A DNA stretch of 64,000 bases from DASRJG01 sp964647625 (GTDB lineage Bacteria > Acidobacteriota > Polarisedimenticolia > Polarisedimenticolales > DASRJG01): assembly GCA_964647625.1 (NCBI GenBank), contig CAZYHZ010000011.1:22774-86773 (forward strand), written 5' to 3'. Shown in pieces: positions 44,468 to 52,056 of the stretch; the first letter of the stretch is position 1; each line of letters begins with the position of its first letter. The notes under the pieces are model-generated. The model worked only from the letters and a program-made list of their open reading frames with translations. It was not told the origin of the DNA and did no database searches. A program made the position numbers and the translations under genes.

Positions 44468-46263
44468 GGCGTCGCGCGGCCGAACGCCGCAGCGATCATC
44501 GCGATCGAAAGGCCGAGCGCCAGCACGGAGTTCCAGTAGTAGGTCGTGAAGTACTGGTCCCACCGGAAGTAGAACGCGAAGCCGAGCGCGGCGAACAGGA
44601 ACAGGTAGATCAGGCCCAGCGTTCCACGGAGGCGGTCGGGATGCGTGGCGAAATAGAGAAACGGCAGCAGCAAGACGATGTAGTAGTAGTACGTCGGCGC
44701 GGCCAGCGCGAACGTCGGCACGAACCCCAGCGCAAACGCACCGGCATCGTCGAGGCGGAGCGCGGCGATGAACGCCGCGAGGATCAGCGCGGCCTGGAGG
44801 AGCCGGATTGGAACCGCGCGGCGCGAGAGGTCGCCTTCCTCGAACCACGCGTTCCCCAGCCAGGTCCGCAGCAACGGCGGGCGCGCGGCGAGCGCCTCCT
44901 CCCGGGGACCCGGCGGGTCGAAGCGGGCGATGACGACGGACGTCAGCCCGACGTTCCACTGGTTGTAGGTCTTCCGGTGGAGCGCGATCTTCCGTGCGAA
45001 CCCATCCCAATCCGCGAGCCCGCCCGAGTACGCGACCGATGCGAGGCCGAGCGCGAGCATGGTTCCGGCGCAGCCGGCGAAGAATCGCGCGTGCCGCGGA
45101 TCGATCCACGATCGCGAGGTGGCGACGAGGGTCACGGATGAAACGAACAGGATCGCGGTCACGACGATCGTGACCCCGGCGAGCGCCGCTCCCTCTCCGC
45201 CCGCCGCCGCTGCGAGCGTCTCCCGCATCCCCGCTCCGGCGATGCGCCAACCGGCCCACGAGATCCCGGCACCGAGCGCGATGTGCGCGGCGACGATCGC
45301 CGAGCTTCGCGCGGCGCCGAGCTTCGCGGCTTCCCCGCGGACCACGGGCGCGAGCGAGGCCAGAAGCTTGGCCGCCGGCCCGAACGCGAACAGGATCGGG
45401 AAGATGCGAATCATCGCGGCGTACCCCAGCAGCGCTCCGGCGCAGGCCGGCCTGGACTTGCGGAGCAGGCAGGTCGCCGCGACGAGCGCGACGACGAAGT
45501 CCGTCCGCAACAGAGCCCCTCTCATGTGGACGTGCGCCATGAGATAGGACGACGAGACGAAGACGACCATGAGCAACGCGGGCCATGCGTTGAATGCCCA
45601 GGAAACGCACACCACGGCGGCCGCCAGGAGCACGAGGTCGAGCGATGCGAGAAAGAAGAGTCCGGCCGGCTGATCCGTGCGGATCCGTCCGGAGAGCGCG
45701 CCCCCGGCGAGCATCGTGTAGACCGGCGTGCCGTTGTAGCCCATGTCGCGCAGGATCTCGGACCAGTCCTGCCTCGAGAGCCGGCGCTTGAAGTAGCTCA
45801 CGTCGGCGACCCACTCGCGCCACCGCTCCGGCGTGAACCGCGCCTTGATCGCGTCGCGGTCCGCGAGGACGTCGCCGACGCGCCGGTAGGTGTACGTGCG
45901 CAGGTCCCAGATGTGGCCGTCCACCGGCCGGAACGCCATCCCGGTCTCGTCGTCGGCGACGAGCGCGGCGTTGTACATGTCGAAGTAGCCGATCTCCCGC
46001 GCGTACTTCGAGCCGAGGTAGTAATGGAAGAACTCGTGCGGGTTGACGAACCCGCCGTAGTGGAAGTTGAAAAAGTTGAAATAGACGGGGACCGACAACG
46101 CGGCGAGCACCCCGAGGGCGGCGAGCACGCGGCGCGCGGCGACGGCGTTCCCGGCCTGCGCGGCGACGAAGCGGGCGATGACGAGGACCGCCGCGGCGGC
46201 GGGGAGGAGGTAGTAGCCCTTGGCCTCGATGAAGACCGGGAGGAGGCGCTGGATCGCGGCCAT
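44434..46263 (-). CDS. Polytopic membrane protein, possibly glycosyltransferase-like
   Basis: 609 residues with about twelve hydrophobic helices. The first extracytoplasmic loop is large (about residues 60-170). It is rich in aromatic and charged residues (FFNFHYGGFVNPHEFFHYYLGSK is split by short hydrophobic parts). A late YYYYIVLLLPFLYFATHPDR segment is notable. The architecture resembles GT-C-type or DUF2029-like membrane glycosyltransferases, but I could not find a convincing catalytic Asp/Glu motif. The start at 46263 lies 12 bp after the Spy-like stop, and its end overlaps the rhomboid start by 34 bp. Confidence 0.75.
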   Translation of the reverse strand: MAAIQRLLPVFIEAKGYYLLPAAAAVLVIARFVAAQAGNAVAARRVLAALGVLAALSVPVYFNFFNFHYGGFVNPHEFFHYYLGSKYAREIGYFDMYNAALVADDETGMAFRPVDGHIWDLRTYTYRRVGDVLADRDAIKARFTPERWREWVADVSYFKRRLSRQDWSEILRDMGYNGTPVYTMLAGGALSGRIRTDQPAGLFFLASLDLVLLAAAVVCVSWAFNAWPALLMVVFVSSSYLMAHVHMRGALLRTDFVVALVAATCLLRKSRPACAGALLGYAAMIRIFPILFAFGPAAKLLASLAPVVRGEAAKLGAARSSAIVAAHIALGAGISWAGWRIAGAGMRETLAAAAGGEGAALAGVTIVVTAILFVSSVTLVATSRSWIDPRHARFFAGCAGTMLALGLASVAYSGGLADWDGFARKIALHRKTYNQWNVGLTSVVIARFDPPGPREEALAARPPLLRTWLGNAWFEEGDLSRRAVPIRLLQAALILAAFIAALRLDDAGAFALGFVPTFALAAPTYYYYIVLLLPFLYFATHPDRLRGTLGLIYLFLFAALGFAFYFRWDQYFTTYYWNSVLALGLSIAMIAAAFGRATPWREGTARSPH

Positions 46264-46275
46264 GGCCGCGGGATC

Positions 46276-46620
46276 TTACTTCAGCGCTCCGGGGGGGTGA
46301 ATCTGGTCGAGCTTCTCCTGCTGATCGGGGCGCAGCTCGGCCCGGATCTCGCGTCGGGTCTCGTCCAGCACCTCGCGCATCCGCTGATGGCCGCGGTCGA
46401 GGATGGGCTGGACTTTCTCGCGCTGCGCCGCGTCGAGATCGAGCTGCTTCATGATCCGCTCGTGAAGGCCGGCGCCGCCCCCATGGCTTCGCGGCGGTCC
46501 GAGACGCCCCCCGTGGTGGACGATCACGAAGCACAGGGCGACGCCGAACACGACGCCGAGCGCGAAGATCCCGACGACAGCGAGCGTGCCTTTCATCGAT
46601 CGCGCCACGGTCTCAGCCAT
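46276..46620 (-). CDS. Spy/CpxP-like (heavy-metal-resistance type) membrane-anchored protein
   Basis: 114 residues; the ATG at 46620 overlaps the end of the previous gene by 8 bp. One N-terminal transmembrane helix (GTLAVVGIFALGVVFGVALCFVIV) is followed by a His/Gly linker. A helical domain with LDLDAAQREKVQPILDRGHQRM and LRPDQQEKLDQI matches the LTXXQ-like motifs of Spy/CpxP and CnrX-like periplasmic sensors. Such proteins chaperone unfolded periplasmic proteins or sense metals. Co-location with the sigma-factor gene fits a sensing role. Confidence 0.75.
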   Translation of the reverse strand: MAETVARSMKGTLAVVGIFALGVVFGVALCFVIVHHGGRLGPPRSHGGGAGLHERIMKQLDLDAAQREKVQPILDRGHQRMREVLDETRREIRAELRPDQQEKLDQIHPPGALK

Positions 46621-46969
46621 CCGTGCCCTCGGGGGCGAGCAGCGCGTCCAGTACGTCGTCGCCCGTCGTGCCGGAATCGCCATCCAGGACGACCGATCCG
46701 AACGTCGAGCCCGCGGTGCCGGAAGCCGGCCGCTCGAAGCGGATGACCGCCACCGCCGCCAGGACGACGAACACCGTCGCGACCGCGACGCGCGGAAACG
46801 CCCACGTCGCGAGCCGTTCGACGACGAGGCCGTCCCAGGCTTCGGCGCGCCGGCGCCGCTCGGCCTCGCGCATCAGCCGCGGAACCGCGGCGACGAGCCG
46901 CGAGACGTCGTCGGAGGCGCCGCGCTCGGCCGATCGCAGCGCGTCGCGGAGTCGATGATCCCGGCTCAT
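46613..46969 (-). CDS. Single-pass membrane protein, putative anti-sigma factor
   Basis: 118 residues; the ATG overlaps the sigma-factor stop (ATGA). The N-terminal 55 residues are charged and helical (RLRDALRSAERGASDDVSRL, MREAERRRRAEAW). A single helix follows (VAVATVFVVLAAVAVI), then a short C-terminal tail of 40 residues. Size, topology and position directly behind an ECF sigma gene are as expected for an anti-sigma factor. No zinc-binding HxxxCxxC motif is present, so the function rests on context only. Confidence 0.65.
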   Translation of the reverse strand: MSRDHRLRDALRSAERGASDDVSRLVAAVPRLMREAERRRRAEAWDGLVVERLATWAFPRVAVATVFVVLAAVAVIRFERPASGTAGSTFGSVVLDGDSGTTGDDVLDALLAPEGTDG

Positions 46970-47514
46970 GACGGTCCCTCCGGTTTCAGCAGACCGGCGA
47001 GCTTGCGGCGGGCCCGCATCGCACGCAGCCGGACGGCGAGGTTGGTGGTTCCCAGGATGGCGGCGGCCTCAGCCATCGAATGACCGTGAAGCTCGACCAG
47101 GACGATGACCGCACGATCGGTCGGTGATAGGCGCAATAATGCCGATCGCACGGCCATCGTCGCTGCTGATACGGGTCCTGCGGACAGGCTCTCGGGCAGT
47201 TCCGCGCCGGCGTGGCGGCGCGCGGCCCGGACAGAGTCGAGGGCCTTGCGTGCCGCGATCGCGCGCAGCCAGCCCCCGATGTCGCCGTGGGGGAGGGCCG
47301 GTGTCGTCAACGCGGCGATGAATGCCTCTTGCACGACGTCCTCCGCATCCTGTCCGCCGTACCGCCCGAGAACGTGCCAGGCGGTGCGGAGCATCGACGG
47401 GCCGTACGTCTCCATCAGTCGCCGGCCCGCTTCGTCAGAGCCTTCGCGGGCCGAGGACAGGACGTCGCGATCGTCCGTGAACGGTCCTGCCACTTCGGCC
47501 GCGTCCACCTCCAA
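46966..47514 (-). CDS. ECF-type RNA polymerase sigma factor
   Basis: 182 residues from TTG 47514, 3 bp after the upstream stop; GTG 47508 is an alternative. Region 2 contains AEDVVQEAFIAAL and the preceding GRRLMETYGPSMLRTAW helix. Region 4 contains LSPTDRAVIVLVELHGHSMAEAAAILGTT followed by VRLRAMRARRKL, the recognition helix. The 60-residue linker and absence of region 3 are typical for ECF sigma factors. The sigma factor probably controls its own operon: Spy-like protein, putative anti-sigma factor, second Spy-like protein, membrane protein and rhomboid protease. Confidence 0.93.
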   Translation of the reverse strand: MEVDAAEVAGPFTDDRDVLSSAREGSDEAGRRLMETYGPSMLRTAWHVLGRYGGQDAEDVVQEAFIAALTTPALPHGDIGGWLRAIAARKALDSVRAARRHAGAELPESLSAGPVSAATMAVRSALLRLSPTDRAVIVLVELHGHSMAEAAAILGTTNLAVRLRAMRARRKLAGLLKPEGPS

Positions 47515-47517
47515 GTT

Positions 47518-47976
47518 TCAGTTCGACTGCGGTCCGAAACGCCGTTCCTTCCAATCGGCCTTCAGCTCGTCGAGCTTGGTTTTCTGATCGGGCGTCAGGA
47601 CCGCCTGCACCTCGATCATCATACGGTGCTGATTGACCGCCCGTTGCGCGTCCAGGGCGGACACCGCGGCCGCCGCATCCCGAACCTGGGCATCGGTCGC
47701 GGACGGGTCGTGGATCGTCCGGGCCAGCGTCTCCCGCGCCGCGCGCATCGAGCCTTGCGGGAGGGCCGAGTCTTTTTGCTTGTCGATGATCGACTGGACC
47801 TGCGATTTCTGCGCGTCGCTCAGCCCGAGGACGTCCGCCATGCGGAGGAGGTGCTGGCCGACGCCGTCGCCGTCTCCGTTCCGGAATTGGCCCGGGCCGT
47901 GGGCGGCCACGGGGATGGCCGCGGCCAGAAGGCCGAGGACCGCGACGGTCACGAGGGGGAGCGTTCGAAGTCTCAT
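47518..47976 (-). CDS. Spy/CpxP-like periplasmic protein
   Basis: 152 residues from ATG 47976 with AAGGAG 9 nt upstream; signal peptide ends VAAHGPG. The mature part is helical with VLGLSDAQKSQVQSIIDKQ and AVLTPDQKTKLDELKADWKE, two LTxxQ-type motifs characteristic of the Spy/CpxP family. It is probably a soluble periplasmic chaperone or stress sensor. It is the first gene of the six-gene minus-strand operon, immediately followed by the sigma factor. Divergent from 48189, so promoters for both directions lie in 47977-48188. Confidence 0.85.
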   Translation of the reverse strand: MRLRTLPLVTVAVLGLLAAAIPVAAHGPGQFRNGDGDGVGQHLLRMADVLGLSDAQKSQVQSIIDKQKDSALPQGSMRAARETLARTIHDPSATDAQVRDAAAAVSALDAQRAVNQHRMMIEVQAVLTPDQKTKLDELKADWKERRFGPQSN

Positions 47977-48188
47977 CTGCGGGTCTCCTTTCAAAGCGCC
48001 TCACCCAGGAGACGACGGCCGGAGGCGGTTCGTTTCCGAGCCCCGAAAAACGTTCCCCCTGCCTCCCCGGCGGATTAGAGTTCCGGTTCCCGTGGCCGCC
48101 CGAGCGATCCACGCGGCCGGTGAACCAAATACGGCGCACCGTCGTACTTAGTGCCGGACTTTTTGTGCCCGCAAGGGGGAGGATCCCG

Positions 48189-48905
48189 ATGCACGTACGC
48201 CCCGGAATTGTTCTGCTCGCGCTCGTCGCCGCCGTTTTCACGGGGATGCCGAAGGCAGCGGCCATCACCGCGGAAGAGCTCGTTGCCAAGAATCTCGAAG
48301 CGCGCGGCGGGGCCGACAAGCTCGCCAAGATCAAGACGATCCACACCGTCGGGAAGGTGCGCGCGGGAGGCGGCCTCGAGGCCAAGGTCGAATCGTGGGC
48401 GGTGGCGCCGACGAGCTATCGAGGCGAGTTCAGCCTCCAGGGCATGACAGCGATCCAGGCCTGGGATGGACACGAGGCGTGGACGATCTCGCCGTTCCAG
48501 GGCCGGCGCGAGCCCCAGCGGGTCACCCCCGACGACGCGAAGCCGCTGATCGAGGAGGCCGACGTCGCGGGGCCGCTCGTCGATTACAAGGCCAAGGGAA
48601 ACAAGATCGAGTACCTCGGGACCGAAGACATCGAGGGGACGGAGGCGCACAAGCTCCGGGTGACGCTGGGCAACGGCGACAACATGGTGCTGTTCATCGA
48701 TCCCGATCAATTCCTGGAGATCCGTGTCGTCAACCACCGCATCGTGAGAGGCCAGGAAGAAGTCCAGACGACCGACCTCGGCGAGTACGAGAAGGTCGAT
48801 GGAATCTATTTCCCGTTCGAGTCGGGCAACCGCCACCTGGACAAGGTGGAGCTGAACCCCCAGATCGACCCGAAGATGTTCGCGTTCCCGGGAGGTGCGA
48901 AGTGA
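48189..48905 (+). CDS. LolA-like outer-membrane lipoprotein-sorting protein
   Basis: 238 residues from ATG 48189, with GGGGGAGG upstream; signal peptide ends KAAAIT. The mature part starts AEELVAKNLEARGGADKLAKIKTI, a frequent N-terminus of COG2834-type proteins. It continues with the expected beta strands (SWAVAPTSYRGEFSLQGM, VLFIDPDQFLEIRVV, YEKVDGIYFPFESG). Its partner is not obvious: the next gene, overlapping by GTGA, encodes a BNR propeller protein. The general fold binds hydrophobic acyl chains; the true ligand is unknown. Confidence 0.83.
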   Translation: MHVRPGIVLLALVAAVFTGMPKAAAITAEELVAKNLEARGGADKLAKIKTIHTVGKVRAGGGLEAKVESWAVAPTSYRGEFSLQGMTAIQAWDGHEAWTISPFQGRREPQRVTPDDAKPLIEEADVAGPLVDYKAKGNKIEYLGTEDIEGTEAHKLRVTLGNGDNMVLFIDPDQFLEIRVVNHRIVRGQEEVQTTDLGEYEKVDGIYFPFESGNRHLDKVELNPQIDPKMFAFPGGAK

Positions 48906-51900
48906 GGGCGGCCGCGCTCGCGGCGCTTTTGCTGTGCGCGACGCCGGTAGCGGCCGCGGAGACGCAGGGACGCCTGGATCCGGGCGTGATCTCGGGGCTG
49001 GGGAGCCGGAACATCGGATCGGCCGCGATGAGCGGCCGGATCAGCGCGGTCACCGCGGCGCACCGGAAGGACGGCTCGATCGTCCTCTACGTCGGGGCCG
49101 CCAGCGGCGGCGTGTGGAAGTCGACGGACGGGGGAACGACGTTCACTCCGAAGTTCGACAAGCAGCCGGTTCAGTCGATCGGCGCGATCGCGATCGATCC
49201 TTCCGACACCGACACGGTGTGGGTCGGAACCGGCGAGGCCTGGACGCGCAACTCCGTCTCGATCGGCGACGGGATCTACCGCTCGAAAGACGGAGGGGAG
49301 TCGTGGACGAACACCGGGCTTCCCGCGTCGGAGCGCATCGTCAAGATCTTCGTCCATCCCGGAAACTCGTCGGTTGTCTACGCCTGCGTGACGGGAAAGC
49401 TGTGGAGCGATTCGGATGAGCGCGGCGTGTACCGGACGAAGGATGGCGGGGCCACGTGGTCGAAGATTCTCGCGGGCGGCAACGGCTCGACGGGCTGCGG
49501 ATCGATGTCGATGGACGCCTCGCATCCCGACACGCTCTACGCATCGCTGTGGGATTTCAGGCGCAGGGGATGGACGTTCCGTTCCGGTGGGGCGAACGCG
49601 GACGCGCCCTCCGCGAGCGGTCTGTACCGGTCCGACGACGGAGGAGACCGCTGGACCGAGATCACCGAGGCGGCGAACTCCGGCTGGCCGCAGAAGCCGT
49701 ACGGCCGCATCGCGGTCGCGGTGGCGCCGTCGGATTCGAAGGTCGTCTACGCGTTCGTCGAATCCTTGAAGGGCGCGCTCTACCGGTCCGGGGACGGCGG
49801 CAAGACCTGGGACCGCCGCGACAACAGCCAGATGATGGTCTGGAGGCCGTTCTACTTCGCCAACCTGATCGTCGACCCCCGAAACCCCGACCGGCTGTTC
49901 AAGCCGGACGGCGACCTGATCCAGAGTCTGGACGGCGGCCGGACCTTCGCGTCCGCCGGCGGCGGCGCGCACGGCGACTTCCACGACGTGTGGATCGATC
50001 CGAGCGACACCAAGCAGGTGATCGTCGGCGACGACGGCGGATTGTGGTTCTCGAAGGACGCCGGCAACCGGTGGTGGAAGGGGAACAACCTCCCCGTGTC
50101 GCAGTTCTACCACGTCAGTGTGGACGACGACGATCCGTATCACGTCTACGGCGGGCTGCAGGACAACAGCTCGTGGGTCGGCTATTCGTCCTACCCCGGA
50201 GGAATCGGCAACGCCCAGTGGGAGAACCTCTACGGAGGCGACGGCTTCTGGATGTTCGCCGACCCGTCGGACCCGGACTACGTCTACGCCGAATCCCAGG
50301 GCGGGAACATCGGCCGCGTGAACCGGCGGACGCATCAAGGCCGGGACATCCAGCCGCGCGCCAACTACGGCGAGAAGCTCCGTTGGAACTGGAACACGCC
50401 CATCCACATGTCGCCCCACGAGAAGGGCACGATCTACATCGGGTCGCAGTTCCTGTTCCGGAGCCGGGACCACGGCCAGAAGTGGGACCGCATCTCGCCC
50501 GATCTCACGACCAACGACCCCGAAAAGCAGAAGCAGGAGGAATCCGGCGGGATCACCGTGGACAACTCCGCCGCCGAGATGCACACGACGATCTTCGCGA
50601 TCAGCGAATCGCCGAAGACCGCGGGCGTGATCTGGGTGGGGACGGACGACGGCAACGTGCAGGTCACCCGCGACGGTGGGGGCAAGTGGATGAACGTCAC
50701 CAAACAGGCGGGTGTTCCCGCGGGGTCGTGGGTCTCCTACATCGATGCGTCCCACTTCGACGCCGGGACGGCCTATGTCACGTTCGACCGCCACACGTTC
50801 GGCGACCTGACGCCGATGATCTACAAGACCACCGACTACGGCAGCCGCTGGACCGCGCTCGTCAACGCCGATTCGAGCAAGACGCTGAAGGGCTACGCCC
50901 ACGTCGTCCGCGAAGACCCGGTCGTCCGCGGCCTCCTGTACGCGGGGACCGAGCTGGGGCTGTGGATCTCGAACGACGACGGGGCGAGCTGGGCCAAGTT
51001 CGAAGGGGAAGACTTTCCGGCGGTCGCGGTCCGCGATCTGGCGTTCCAGGTGCGCGAGAACGACCTCGTCATCGCGACGCACGGGCGGGGGATCTGGATC
51101 ATCGACGACCTGACGCCCCTGCGCTCGCTGACACCGCAGCTGCTCGCACAAGACGCCGCGTTCCTGCCGACGCGGCCCCAGCGGCAGCGCATCGCCGCGC
51201 GGGGCGGGTGGGTCGACGGCGACGCCGCCTGGTCGGGGCCGTCGGCATCGAGCGGCGTGACGATCACCTACTACCAGAAGTCCAGGCACCTGTTCGGCAA
51301 GCTGAAAATCGAGGTCGTCGATTCCGCGGGAAAGGTCGTCGACACCCTCCCGGCCAGCAAGCGGCGGGGGATCAATCGCGTCGTCTGGCCGATGAACGTC
51401 GCCCCACCCCGCGTCCCGCCGGCGGCCCAGGTCGCCGGCAGCGCGACCCGCGGCCCGCGCGTCGTACCGGGAACGTACACGATCCGCATGACGAAGGGTG
51501 CGAAGACGTATGAGACCAAGCTCGACGTCGGCCTCGATCCGCGGTCCCCGTTCACGTCGGCCGAGCGCCGCGAGCAGTTCGATGCGGTGATGACCGTTCA
51601 CGCGATGTTCGGGTCGCTCAGCGATCTCTGCGACCGGATCCGGGCGGTGCGCGACGGCGCCACCGCGTCCCTGACGAAGCTCGGAGACGGCGATCCGTTG
51701 CGCGCGCGCCTGTCCGGGCTCGTCGACAAGCTCGACGCCGTCCGGAAGAAGATCGTCGCAACCAAGGAAGGCGGGGCGATTACAGGTGAAGAGCGCTTGC
51801 GCGAGCACATGGACGATCTCTACGGCGCGTTGATGTCTTACGAGGGGAAGCCCGCCGCCACGCTCGTCGCCTACACCGGGGTCCTGCGGCGGGACCTCGA

Positions 51901-52000
51901 CGACGTCCAGCACGAGTTCGACGCCGTCAAAGCCAACGAAGTCAAGGCCGCCAACGCGGACCTGAAAGCCAAAGGCCTCGCGGAGCTTCCGGGGTCCTAG
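48902..52000 (+). CDS. VPS10/BNR-type propeller glycosyl-hydrolase-like protein
   Basis: 1,032 residues from GTG 48902, overlapping the previous stop; signal peptide ends PVAAAET. Residues about 30-720 contain many Asp-box/BNR motifs: KSTDGGTTFTP, RSKDGGESWTN, RTKDGGATWSK, RSGDGGKTWDR and SKDAGNRWWK. This predicts one or two large propellers of the VPS10/sialidase-like type. About residues 735-850 have a beta domain, and the last 180 residues are helical (LVDKLDAVRKKIVATKEGG, ELKAANADLKAK-like tail). Large paralogues of this type are numerous in Acidobacteriota, where they are annotated glycosyl hydrolases without biochemical proof. Confidence 0.88.
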   Translation: MRAAALAALLLCATPVAAAETQGRLDPGVISGLGSRNIGSAAMSGRISAVTAAHRKDGSIVLYVGAASGGVWKSTDGGTTFTPKFDKQPVQSIGAIAIDPSDTDTVWVGTGEAWTRNSVSIGDGIYRSKDGGESWTNTGLPASERIVKIFVHPGNSSVVYACVTGKLWSDSDERGVYRTKDGGATWSKILAGGNGSTGCGSMSMDASHPDTLYASLWDFRRRGWTFRSGGANADAPSASGLYRSDDGGDRWTEITEAANSGWPQKPYGRIAVAVAPSDSKVVYAFVESLKGALYRSGDGGKTWDRRDNSQMMVWRPFYFANLIVDPRNPDRLFKPDGDLIQSLDGGRTFASAGGGAHGDFHDVWIDPSDTKQVIVGDDGGLWFSKDAGNRWWKGNNLPVSQFYHVSVDDDDPYHVYGGLQDNSSWVGYSSYPGGIGNAQWENLYGGDGFWMFADPSDPDYVYAESQGGNIGRVNRRTHQGRDIQPRANYGEKLRWNWNTPIHMSPHEKGTIYIGSQFLFRSRDHGQKWDRISPDLTTNDPEKQKQEESGGITVDNSAAEMHTTIFAISESPKTAGVIWVGTDDGNVQVTRDGGGKWMNVTKQAGVPAGSWVSYIDASHFDAGTAYVTFDRHTFGDLTPMIYKTTDYGSRWTALVNADSSKTLKGYAHVVREDPVVRGLLYAGTELGLWISNDDGASWAKFEGEDFPAVAVRDLAFQVRENDLVIATHGRGIWIIDDLTPLRSLTPQLLAQDAAFLPTRPQRQRIAARGGWVDGDAAWSGPSASSGVTITYYQKSRHLFGKLKIEVVDSAGKVVDTLPASKRRGINRVVWPMNVAPPRVPPAAQVAGSATRGPRVVPGTYTIRMTKGAKTYETKLDVGLDPRSPFTSAERREQFDAVMTVHAMFGSLSDLCDRIRAVRDGATASLTKLGDGDPLRARLSGLVDKLDAVRKKIVATKEGGAITGEERLREHMDDLYGALMSYEGKPAATLVAYTGVLRRDLDDVQHEFDAVKANEVKAANADLKAKGLAELPGS

Positions 52001-52056
52001 CCGTCCCGCTCCGTGCAGCCGGGGAAAGTTGGGCGTATCGTCTGGGCTGGCCGCCC

